Below, piece after piece: positions 1-10,800 of a stretch of 64,000 nt of DNA. Position numbers and translations under genes: made by a program. The notes beneath the pieces were generated by a model. The model made no database searches and was not told the origin of the DNA. It saw only the letters and a program-made list of their open reading frames with translations. The stretch is taken from the NCBI RefSeq assembly GCF_009389715.1, contig NC_052399.1, positions 2,372,938-2,436,937 of the forward strand, read 5' to 3'. The first letter of the stretch is position 1. The number at the start of each line of letters is the position of its first letter. The DNA is from Phoenix dactylifera (Eukaryota; Streptophyta; Magnoliopsida; Arecales; Arecaceae).

Positions 1-1622
1 GGTAACTGTGAGACTAGAAGAAAAAATCATCAGATCTAAGGAAATCTATAGACTGAAATAAAAACACAGCAATCTAATAAGAATACAATCAACAACACAG
101 AAATTGGAAAATATAACTACAGTAACAGCAGATCAAATTTATAAGCAACAGGCGGCTTTCCCATTGGATATTCATATTACTGTTCAAAAACAATGATGGA
201 AAAAAAGAGTTCACAGCCTGATCACTTAAATTGATGACCTGATCAGATCCAGCGCTACACGTTTTTGGTCAAATGGGTATCCTAGGAAAGAAGCTGTCAC
301 AAGTGTAACAGCAATTATTAGGGCTGTAAATGGGTCAGACAGGTTGGATCCATGCTGTATCTGCATCTGAACTCGAAAAGAAAATCAAATTCTAGATTTG
401 AATTCAGATCCATCAAAATGAATATCCTCCGAACTCATATCAAAACTCGATTAATAATCGGATTCAAGTTTTTGAGGTTCAATTCAGCCCAAGATTTTAG
501 TAGGCCAACTAGCCAAGGGTTAGCAATTTCCAAAACTAAGAAGACTCTTACCACAATAGTCATCCATGCATAGTGAATCTATGGCAGATTGCAGTAGAAA
601 AGAAGCATGATATGGAAAGTGAAAGTGAATAATCGGTTTTGAAAAAAAAACAATTGCTTTTTTTAAATGGATTAAATATCTATTTCATGTTTAGTTTGAT
701 TAAAACATAATAAAAATCTACATGTCGGATGAGATTTTGGAAAGGCGAGATTTAAGGAGAGCATGTGTGAGAAAAAGGCATAAAGCCACACATGGAGAAA
801 AGCAATTAACACAAGCATGTAGCCAATTCTCTTTATATTCATACATTTATATATACTACATATATAGTTTCTTATATGCATTCGGGATATTGGGTTTTCA
901 TATTCGAACACAGATACACCGAGTTTGATCTAATAAGAAATCATATCCAAATCCGACTTCGATTCAATAGGGTTATCGACAACTTAATTGGATCCATACC
1001 CAATTATTATAAAATAATCAGGTAGTGTTATCAAGGCTAAAGTTTTATACCCTAATAATTGTGATTTTTGTTCAAATTCATACTGCTGAATGTGATTACA
1101 CAACTGGAGATTGCCAGCAATGTACAATAAATGCCAAATCAATACCGTAAATTGTAGATATGTGATGAAAGCCAAAATCAAACTAAGCAGATAAAGAGCT
1201 GAGTCCAATTATAAGAAGACTTACAGTTATTGGTCGATCAAACTATAGTAAGAACATAGTCTTTTCAATGTTTGTACAAGAAAAGGATAACGCATTCAGG
1301 ACTTTGCCGGGATATAGCCCTATATTAAGCAGGATAAGCTGGTCGAGAGACACTCAACTCCAATTGGTACAGAGGAACTAATAACAATTGCAGATATGCT
1401 ATGGAAAGTCAGTAGTAGTGCAACTGATGAAGATAACTATGATGTTTTCTCATCATGACAATCAAGGACTAAAGGACCAAAGGAACAAAACAGCAAGAAA
1501 ACTTGATATCAACATTACACATTAAAAGAATAACTTGCAAGCACCCCTTCTATTGATTCAAAACAACCAACAATATAGTCATGTAATTTATATTAAGAAT
1601 CAGGAGGATAAATAAGATATAC
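1..1622. other. no recognisable exon; probable POL5 intron
   Basis: This AT-rich stretch lies downstream (in gene sense) of the third POL5 exon. I looked on the minus strand for the next conserved POL5 segment and did not find it. The short open frames here have no recognisable content. It is probably intron 3 of the POL5-like gene, whose remaining exons would lie beyond the left edge. Confidence is limited because a short exon could be missed by eye. Confidence 0.5.
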
Positions 1623-4600
1623 CTTCTCAACCATTTCCAAAATGACTGCAATAGCTGGCTCACTTAAATATCTCTTCTTGCCTGCAAGCGAAATGACTTG
1701 ACTTGTAAAATCCTTTACAAGTGATGTACTGTTATCCAGAATCCACTCTGTAGCAATTCTTCCTGATCTAGCAAGGGAGCCATAAGCAAAGAGGCGGCCC
1801 AAAAGGCAATCTCTAGCTTCCTAAAATACCATCAAAATATGTTCAAAATTAAAACAGAAGGAGAGCAGCAAATTATTTGCTTACATTCCATGAATATGTT
1901 TTAAGCACTACCTGACCCTTCATTGAAGATGAGATTTCCAACAAATCAACTATCAACTTCATCACCGACTCCACTTCAACGGTATGAATCGACCCAACCA
2001 CAGCTGTTAACCCCAATGCAAACCCTTGTCTTGCACACTGTATAACAAGCAATGATCACAAAGGCTAGTAATTAATTCCCAGCAAATTTCCAACAGTTGA
2101 TTATGGTATAAAAAGAATACCTAAATAATAGGACTTTCAACATTCGCGGACTATGTACTTGGGCTCAAAAGGATGCAGTAAATAATATATAGCACTATTT
2201 TTTCATTTGAAGCATCAAATACAAGCATTATTAATTGTGTACCAACCCCGGTTAAAATCTATTTCTTATGCATCAAAGTATGCACATTCAACCAATAAAT
2301 GGACACGAGGTCCAGAATCGATGCAATGCCATGCATGCAGAACATACTTTGTACAGTGAGAGGCATTACAAGTTTCAGCACAAATTGAAATACATGAGTT
2401 AGTGGGATGCACGTTCTTGGATGCACATACTATGTTGACTTGGAAAGCATCAGAAAATTACAACTTTCTGGAAACTTGGATATCACTAAAATACATATTT
2501 TGGATAAGATATTCTTAACTTAATTTTCTTAAGAGATTAAAGGAGATATTACTTAGTAGCATCAATACAGCACAACTAGGGAGGAGAATGTATGAACAAA
2601 TTCTAGAATCTTTCAACTAAATCTGCATATGTTATGCCTGATTTATCTTTGCACTCTGATACACTAGTTGCACCCAAATGCTCACAGTAATACTTAACAG
2701 AGCTTCTTCAGAAAAAGCAAGCAAACAAAATCCACCAAGAACTCGTTTCTAAATTATTCATTTGACTCTAATACTTGAGTAGCATGTTTCAGATGATTTC
2801 CAAATCAAACAGTATTATCAAAGGAGATTTTGTAAATTTAAATTGCAATAAGTGATAGCCCGTCACACATAGCCTGTGAATATTGCATACTAATAACAAG
2901 TGTATATACCTAATTTATAAACCTACCAGTCCTTTTGCCACCACCCCCCTCTCTCCCAAACTCCCCATAGCCACCCACCCAAAAAAATAAAAGAAAAGGA
3001 AAAGAAAAGAGAAGTCTTGCATGCTAAGTATGACTAAAGATCAACAAAAAGTAGGCCTATGTTTTTTGTATTGTGCTCAAGAAAGTCAGAGGTCAGGACA
3101 AGGCATTGCACCATACCATATGTTAGCAAAGAGCAGCAATGCAAAAAAAAAGTGGCACTATTAAAGGACATTGCATGGAATGGTAAGATAAATTATAAAA
3201 AATGAAAAAAATCGAACAGGAATCTTGACCCTTCAGACAAATCTTACATCTCAAGTTATACTCTATTAAAGACAGAACATTCTTGATTAATAAGTAGGCG
3301 CTATGCATATATTTGGACTTTCTCAAGAAATATAATATACAAATAAACAATGTATAAAACGAAACAAGCAAAATCAAGGAGAAGCAACTAATAAGGGTTC
3401 ACGTATTTGAGGAAAAAATAATAACTAAATAATAAACGATCCCATCTGAAGCATATTAGATTGACTTTGAGTAAGTTTAGATGTATCTACTATATGCAAA
3501 CTTATATTCTACCATCAAGCTACAATACAAAACAGTTGCTAATAGTACCCGCCCCAAGGGTTCTGCCAACAATAATGTTGTCAAAGATGACCTGCCACAC
3601 TAAGGCAATGAGACCACACTGCCCTTAGACCAAGTGCAGGCTTCGGCCTAAGTGCTCAAATGGACACATCAACAGGTTTCAGTTAAAGAACTAATAGTAA
3701 CCAAGACATATATATAATATAAAATGACGGTTTCGAAATCAGGGAGGATGCGTAACTCACCTGTTAATCCACCTAATATTTACAACTGCCTAGCCCGATA
3801 ACAACAGATAATTCAAGATTACCTGCCTAGAATGCCTTAGGTAACCCTTTGTTGCCTGCTAGGCATCTAAACGACAAATATAATTGCAAAGAAACCAAGC
3901 CCTGAGCAGGCTTCAACAAGCGTGCATCCAAGCATAAGCAATTACAAAAGCAACGTGGATTTCCACCATATGAAAGTATGAATCTTACAGCATGTTACCT
4001 ATTAAAATATAAATAGAAGTATAAAACAATTATAGCATTTTAAAATTAGATAATTGACTCTCCAAGAAGCACTTCATTTATCACGACGTCAGGAACTAAA
4101 CTAGAAAACAAAAGCCCAAACAACAAGAAAGACACTAAAGCTTAACAGCCTTCAAAATAGTGTTAATAGTGTTGCTGCAGTTAGCTTCCTAGGCACTTCG
4201 GTAAAGACAGCTGCCAAAATATTGGCCATTAATCCTTGGTGAGAATAAGCATTATCTTTGGAGGCCCAACATATGTTATTTTAAGATGTTTTAACATACT
4301 AATAGCAATCTTGAGTATTGAGTGAGTAATAAACAGAATTTTAAGTTATCTATTTGAATAATTCATTTACTAAATCCCATATAAATAACTAGAAGACTTG
4401 CTTAACATTTTGACATAAGTCATGCAAAAATAAAATTTCCTTAGAAATTTATCATCACTTTTTTAATTAACTACTGTTTCATCATATATTGGTTGAGAAG
4501 CCACATTGAATATAAAGAGATGTCTTTGTTGTTTTATTCAACTAAAAAATCAGACCTGGATTCAGATGTCTACAACTTGACATCTTAACTGACCACATCT

Positions 4601-5818
4601 AATGCATTTTTGAAGTGCCGATCAAGCTGCATAGTGGCGTGATCTCTTACTAGTCATGATTGAATGCATGAAAAAGATCTGAGGCTTCGTTCTTTCTAAT
4701 GTGGCGGTTTCTTCTGAGATTCTTTTAACTATGTTAACGAGATAGAGTTCATTAATATGCAGAACCCCATACCATAGTATACAGTTTACATTTTGGTTGT
4801 ACTTACATCTCTTTGCAATTAATTAAAACGAATCATTACCTAGAAGCAACTATATGCATGGATTGTTACATGATGAATTTTTTTTTTAAAAAAAAAAAAG
4901 CCCTGGACTAGAGAAGGCCTTTCCAACTTTTCTTCTCAATAATCTAGGAAAGGCCAGTTATTAGTAAAAATGAGAAAACAAAATTTATCAGAAATTATTG
5001 AACCAGATCCACACATTCCGTTCTAACAATGAGTTAATGGTTCATGCACTTAAGGAGCCTCTAACAGACCCAATGACATGAATGAACAATTGAGCTAACA
5101 AGAAAGCAGAAAATATGATAATATCATAATGTAATGACAAAACCATCAGCCACATAATAAGCAAGTAATAGGAAACAAAACCAAATTATCATACCTCCCT
5201 TGAAGAAGACACTCCACGGATAAGTCGACGAATAGCATATCTCAAAGTAGGCGCACAGTGCTCCATCCCATCATCCTTCTCAGCTTCCAGTTGAACCGCC
5301 CCGTTACCCTCTTTCTTATTTTCTAACTTCTCATATGCCTTCTGAACGTCACGCAGCTCTGCAACCAATTTCTGTGCCGCCACTTCCCTAACCGACGAGT
5401 CCAGAGACGACAGATCCCTAAATACATCAATATGGAACCCAGGCAGGTTAATCGAGGACAAAGAAGGCGAGGATGTCTGATCCTTGGCAGGGCAATCACT
5501 AGACTTCTGATCTTTCGATTGCTCCTTGTTTTCGGAATCAAGTCGGTGCCTTTCCTTATCCATCAATTTGTTTTCGGAATCAAGTCGGTGCCTTTCCTTA
5601 TCCATCAATTTCCTCTTCTTCTTTCTTTCCATGGGTTTCAAAGATAAAGGGATTGCCGAAGAAGACGCACCCTCGGCCTCAGTCTTCTCATCAAGGATTC
5701 TACCTTTTTTCGGTTCTGTCACAAATTCTGGAGTAACCACTTCGACAGGGGCATTTTCCTCGCCGCCTACTTCTTCTACGGAGCTGGAGGGCCTCTTCTT
5801 GCTACCCATTGGAGCCAA
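1623..5818 (-). CDS. POL5: POL5/MYBBP1A-like nucleolar protein, 5' part (partial)
   Basis: The first three exons are 5818-5195 (208 codons), 2037-1912 (42 codons) and 1820-1623 (66 codons). All junctions are GT-AG and in phase 0. The gene continues past the left edge. The start MAPMGSKKRPSSS resembles plant POL5 proteins, which usually begin at the MGSKKR methionine, here codon 4, so either ATG could be used. A lysine/arginine-rich acidic region follows, then DVFRDLSSLDSSVREVAAQ, and RLIRGVSSSRE joins CARQGFALGLT across the 3.16-kb first intron. Exon 3 carries RLFAYGSLARSGR. In yeast and animals this HEAT/ARM-like family (DNA polymerase phi/POL5, Myb-binding protein 1A) acts in the nucleolus in rDNA transcription and ribosome assembly; it is not a true replicative polymerase. 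Exon 1 contains a perfect 42-bp in-frame duplication (5526-5609). I am sure of the family; the downstream structure is not visible. Confidence 0.9.
2038..5194 (-). other. POL5 intron 1 (3.16 kb)
   Basis: Defined by donor AG|GTATGA next to 5195 and acceptor TACAG next to 2037. It is AT-rich, with a C-rich patch near 2940-2985 and short runs of an 'ageing repeat' type (GCCTAGG-like words) near 3780-3850. No exon, RNA gene or intact mobile element is visible inside. Confidence 0.75.
5526..5609 (-). repeat. 42-bp perfect in-frame tandem duplication in POL5 exon 1
   Basis: Two identical 42-bp units (5526-5567 and 5568-5609) encode LMDKERHRLDSENK twice in a row. The length is a multiple of three, so the frame is kept. 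The lack of any substitution suggests a recent event or ongoing slippage. Confidence 0.95.
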
Positions 5819-5972
5819 GAAACGACTTCTTGCTACCCAATCCTCTTGTATATCAATCTAACAACGCTGTCGGATCTATTTTATGATTCATATTTTAATA
5901 AATTAACACTGAATATGAGAATAAGGACGGAAAAAGGACTGTATTCGCTTTGATGGCAAAACAAGAGAAAGA

Positions 5973-5974
<2 letters not shown>

Positions 5975-6004
<30 letters not shown>
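5975..6004. repeat. 30-bp poly-G (poly-C on the gene strand)
   Basis: An uninterrupted run of 30 G on the + strand lies about 156 bp upstream of the POL5 ATG. On the gene strand this is C30 in the probable 5' leader or core promoter. Its exact length is uncertain because homopolymers are poorly read. Confidence 0.9.
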
Positions 6005-6005
<1 letters not shown>

Positions 6006-6157
6006 AGAGAAACTTATAAAAATCATTCGAGCGAAACAAAGAAGCTCTGCCGTCTCGCGTAATTAAATAACTCGCGGTTAAAGGATGACAGGACTTACCA
6101 CGAAAAAGAAAAAGAAATCTTGGGAAGGAGATGGAGATCGTGGATATCTCCTTCTTC

Positions 6158-6278
6158 TAGGGTTTAGAGAAAGGCGAGCGCTTCGGTTCTTGGGATTAGG
6201 GTTTGGATTGGAGTTTGGGGCGATGGAGTGATATGAACCCACTCGAGCCGGAGGACGCTGCTGCGTTGTCGTTGGGCC
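6158..6278 (-). promoter_or_regulatory. POL5 promoter: two telo-boxes and a site II element
   Basis: TAGGGTTTA (6158-6166) and TTAGGGTTT (6196-6204) are telo-boxes. TGGGCC (6273-6278) is a site II (TCP-type) element. In plants this pair of elements marks genes for ribosomal proteins and ribosome biogenesis, which fits a nucleolar POL5-like product. Whether any element lies in the 5' leader rather than upstream of the start site is unknown. Confidence 0.6.
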
Positions 6279-6304
6279 GCCGCTGGGGAGTAAGAGAGGG
6301 AGGG

Positions 6305-7250
6305 TTTTGAGGAGTTATATAGCTTCGCTAAATGACGAAAATGCCCATGAATGCGCTATAAGAACGGGTTGACCACTTGACCAGATCGCTGGACCTGTTA
6401 CCTTTGATCCGAGCCCGAGCTGACACACTCAGCAGCTGTCTGGCTCCTTAGCAAGCCATTTATGTTTATATTTTTTGTGTTAACTTTAGTTGCTTAACAT
6501 TATGTATATTTACTTTTATTTACCTGAAACTTATGTCTGTTTAGGTTACATTTTAACTATTAAGTATATTTATTTGTCATAAATAGTTTACAATAACTCA
6601 CCAATTGACTCGCATGTCTACTATCTTGGACTTTCTTTTACAAATTAACTCGATTAATTTCTACATAAATAAAAATTACTAGTGATGCATCTCTCAAGGT
6701 AGATTTTTTTTTTTTTTGGTGAGTGATGTTATTTTTTATTAGTGAAAAATGCACAAATCTCCTAATTATCATTTGACAAGGATTGAATGCAGTTGATTCT
6801 TAGAGAAGGATTGATGGTTGAATTTATAACTACATGGAATCATGCTTTTATAATCATCATTTTCTTGTAATATATGACTTAATAAATGAACACATGTTTT
6901 TGATGAAGGTTACTGGATGTCATCATCCCAGCTTTTTTTTTTTTTTTTTTTTTTTGCACTTGCAGAGAGAGAGATAAGCAGCAAACATGATCCACTCAAT
7001 AGAATTTGTTTATTTAGGAATTTTTTGTACCAACCAACTATATTGACAAAACAAGCATAGTGTATAATAGCTTTGTGTAGGCAGAGATACACAGTACACA
7101 TCAAATAGACACACAAGTATCAATTTTACTTATCACTTTTACGTGTGATGTGCATATCACTTTGCCTCTCTCTTTGCCCGGTGTTAGGTTCTTTTTAATT
7201 AATAGATAAAAATGAATGAAAAGCTTTTTTCTAATCAAACTCTACTCATT
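6305..7250. other. intergenic, no gene seen
   Basis: AT-rich spacer between the POL5 promoter and the retrotransposon, with poly-T tracts at about 6702-6718 and 6934-6954. I see no coding or RNA gene signal. Confidence 0.6.
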
Positions 7251-7251
7251 G

Positions 7252-7256
7252 ACATG
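7252..7256. repeat. left target site duplication ACATG
   Basis: ACATG directly precedes the TGTTGC terminus at 7257 and is repeated exactly after the right terminus at 15983-15987. A 5-bp duplication is normal for Ty3/gypsy integrase. It shows that the whole 7257-15982 unit entered in one integration. Confidence 0.88.
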
Positions 7257-7511
7257 TGTTGCTGGTGGTCCAAACCGAGAACGATTGGCACAGCGGTGTG
7301 AACGGGGTTCCGTTTGAGTTGCCTTGGTTGGTGTTGATTGCGCTCCACCTTCCACCGGGAAACCTGCAAGCAAGCCTCGCACCACCACTGGGGTAGTGGG
7401 GGCCCTCCGACGATCAAGTCAGAGGAGATTGGAGGAGAAGGAGAGATAATAGTAGCAAGTAAGAGAATGTTCTGGAAGTTCTTGCTTACCCTCCCCCTTC
7501 TCCCCCCAGCC
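7257..7511 (-). repeat. left arm of 5' palindrome: inverted LTR 3' end
   Basis: This 255-bp arm is the reverse complement of 7522-7776 with 2 mismatches in 255 by my alignment, and of 15728-15982 with 4. It begins TGTTGCTGG, the complement of the LTR end CCAGCAACA. A 10-bp spacer, GCATATACCA (7512-7521), separates the arms. That spacer is the LTR TATA loop in inverted orientation, short by one TA. Confidence 0.95.
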
Positions 7512-7521
7512 GCATATACCA

Positions 7522-7776
7522 GGCTGGGGGGAGAAGGGGGAGGGTAAGCAAAAACTTCCAGAGCATTCTCTTACTTGCTACTATTATCTCTCCTTCTCCT
7601 CCAATCTCCTCTGACTTGATCGTCGGAGGGCCCCCACTACCCCAGTGGTGGTGCGAGGCTTGCTTGCAGGTTTCCCGGTGGAAGGTGGAGCGCAATCAAC
7701 ACCAACCAAGGCAACTCAAACGGAACCCCGTTCACACCGCTGTGCCAATCGTTCTCGGTTTGGACCACCAGCAACA
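7522..7776 (+). repeat. right arm of 5' palindrome: 5' LTR remnant (R-U5 side)
   Basis: The LTR 3' portion in normal orientation runs from GGCTGGGGGG to the GCAACA end and continues into the primer-binding site. It lacks the upstream part of the LTR (U3 and the sense TATA box). It corresponds base for base in length to 15728-15982. Confidence 0.95.
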
Positions 7777-7777
7777 G

Positions 7778-7796
7778 TTGGCGCTAGAGGAAGGGC
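7778..7796 (+). promoter_or_regulatory. candidate primer-binding site
   Basis: TTGGCGCTAGAGGAAGGGC starts one base after the LTR end (7776). Read as a tRNA complement from TGG at 7779, it would pair with a tRNA ending CCA, as expected for a retrotransposon primer site. I do not assign the tRNA species. Confidence 0.6.
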
Positions 7797-7816
7797 CGAA
7801 TCTCAGAGCGATCGTA

Positions 7817-10800
7817 ATGGCACGGCGAGGTGGTCGTGGAGCTTCCAATGCCTCCGGTCGCGGGGCCTCTCGCGCCTCCGGCCGGGAGGCCGCTGCGTCT
7901 CCAACACATTCTCAGCAACATTCCACCGCTCCACCTCCCATTCAGATGGTCGAAGCCGCTCAGTTCGACCAGTTAGCCCAGCAGGTTCGCACCCTCGCGG
8001 AGGCAGTGCAGAACCTGCAGGGTGTGATGTCTCGGGTGCCGCAGCGGGCCCAGGAGCCGCTGCTCCCTGAGCGCTCACCTGTCCTCCTCAACCCGCGCTC
8101 CTTCCTCTCCCATGGGGAGGAGCGCCAGCGCGAGGAAGATTCTCGAGCACGGTCCATTCTGCCGGGACCTTCCCATCGGAGCTGCGCGGGGTACGAGAGG
8201 CGGGCCCGGGCGCGTTCCCAGATCCCCCAGTCCTCAAGGAACCCGCGCTCCAGTCGGTCCCCCTCTCGGTGCTCCTTGTCTCCCACCCATCGGTCGCGCT
8301 CCCTGGACCGTCGGGTGGACGATCTCCACCGACAACTCCAGGTCCTGAAGGGCCACTCCAAAGATCCCTTCGCCGACTTGGAGATCTCCTCCCAGCCGGC
8401 GCTTGCCTCGAGGATCCTACGGACCCCGAATCCGCCGGAGTTTAAAATGCCGGCGATCGAGCCCTATGACGGGGCGGCGGACCCGCGGGATCACGTCGAG
8501 AGTTTCAGGACCCTTATGCTCCTCCACGGAGCATCAGATCCTCTCCTCTGCAAGGCCTTCCCGGCGACCCTCCGTGGCCCGGCAAGGGCGTGGTTCGCCG
8601 GCTTGGAGGCTAACTCAATCCAGTCCTTCGACCAGTTTACTCGCCTCTTCATCACCCATTTCGCCGTCAGTAGCCGGCGGCGACTGGTCTCCGACTCCCT
8701 CTTTGATGTCCGGCAAAACGAGGGAGAAAGCTTGCGGGATTATCTTACCCGCTTCAACAAGGCTACGCTGGAAGTCCGGAACCTGAGCCAGGAGGTGGCT
8801 CTTTCAGCCCTGAAGCGTGGCTTCCGAAAGGGCAGACTCACCTTCTCCCTGGACAAACGCCTGCCGCGGAGCTTCCCGGAGCTGTTGTCCCGGGCGAACC
8901 AGTATGCGGACGCCGAGGAGGCGTCCGCCCACCGGAGCAAGGAGGCCGCCGAGATCCTTCCAAAGCTCGGGAAGAAAAGGCGAAAAGAGGCACGCCAGAG
9001 GAGGAGCCCGACGCCTCAACGTCGGCGCAGAAGCCTGTCGCCGGCGAGGAACCACGGCGCCCTACGCCCTCGTTCTCCGCCCCGACGTTTCAACCGGTAC
9101 ACTCCTCTCCTGACTCCCCGGGCCCAGATCCTCATGGAAATCAAGGGGCGGGAGGACCTCCCGGTCCCGAGACAGATGAAGAAGATTCCTGGGAGGAGGC
9201 CCTCTCGGGCGTACTGTGAGTACCACCGGGACCACGGCCACGACACCGAAGACTGCTTCCAGCTTCGGGACGAGATCGAGGCTCTCATCCGCCGAGGGCG
9301 CCTCGGTCGATATGTGAACGACCGACGTCCCCCCGCAGACCCGCGTCCGGCCGACCCGGCCCCTCAGGAGCCTCGGGAGCAGAATCGACCCGTCGCGGGC
9401 GTGATCCACACTATCACTGGGGGCTGCCCCCGGCCCGAGAGGAACGCAGGGGGCTCGACTGAAGCGTCAGGGGCAGCCGTCGCAAAGAGGCAGAGGGTCG
9501 GTAATGTAATCACTTTTTGTGATGAAGATGTAAAGGGGGTTCAGACCCCCCACGATGACGCCATGGTGATCTCCCTCACTATGGCAAACTATGATGTAAG
9601 GCGTGTCCTTGTGGATAGTGGAAGCTCAGCTGATATTTTGTTTTACGAGGCCTTCCAAGAGATGAGCTTGTCCAGACAATTGTTGCACAAAACATCCACC
9701 CCCCTCATAGGATTCACTGGTGACGCTATCTCGGCCGAAGGTGTCGTTGAGCTGCCCGTGACTGCGGGCGTTGCACCCGCAGAAGCCACGGTGCGGCTCG
9801 GGTTCTTGGTCGTCCGTGTTCCCTCGGCCTACAACGCTATCCTCGGACGACCCGGACTGAACGCCCTTCGCGCGGTGGTCTCTACGTACCACTTGCTCAT
9901 GCGGTTCCCCACGGCGGCCGGGATTGGAGAGGTCCGAGGTGACCAACCGACCGCAAGACAATGTTTCCTAGCAACTCTCAAAGGGAAGAAGCCCGTAGAA
10001 GCCTTAAGCGTCGAGTCCCTCGACGCCAGAGACGAGGTGGCCTTGCGGCACGGGGAGCCGGCCAAGGGTGTGATCGAAGTTCCCCTCGAGGAAGGTCGCC
10101 CGGACAGGACGATCCGGGTCGGCGCCAATCTCGACCTGGGAGCTTGGGCCCGGTTGGTAGAATTCCTCCGAGCCAATGTCGATGTGTTTGCCTGGTCGGC
10201 GGCCGATGTACCTGGGATCGACCCGGAGGTCATTTCTCATGCCCTCAACGTCGACCCGACCCACCGACCGGTAAAACAGAAGAAGAGACATTGTGCCCCG
10301 GATCGGATCCGAGTGGTCGACCAGGAGGTAGACAAGCTCTTGGAGGCAGGATTCATAAGGGAGGTCAACTACCCCGAATGGCTGGCAAATGTCGTACTTG
10401 TCCGGAAGGCGAGCGGAAAGTGGAGGATGTGCGTCGACTACACCGACCTGAACAAGGCATGCCCCAAGGATAGCTTTCCGCTTCCGCGGATAGACCAACT
10501 GGTCGACGCGACTTCCGGATATCAGCTGCTGTCTTTCATGGACGCCTTCTCCGGCTACAACCAGATAATGATGGCTCCACAGGACGAGGAGAAAACTGCC
10601 TTTACAACAGACCGGGGGCTGTACTGTTACAAGGTAATGCCCTTCGGTCTGAAGAATGCTGGCGCCACTTACCAGCGCCTCGTCAACAAAATCTTCAAAG
10701 AGCAAATCGGCCGAAACATGGAGGTGTACGTGGACGATATGCTGGTGAAGAGCCGCCATGCAGACCAGCACATCGCGGATCTGGAGGAGACTTTCGCCAC

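Noticed and set aside
5526-5861. 111-codon open frame antisense to POL5 exon 1
   Set aside because: It is the complement of a confidently assigned exon and has no family signature.
7257-7776. The palindrome as a pure assembly error
   Set aside because: The outer end of the inverted arm falls exactly on the LTR terminus and is bordered by the same 5-bp target duplication as the right end. An assembly fold-back would not create that. Resequencing is still advisable.
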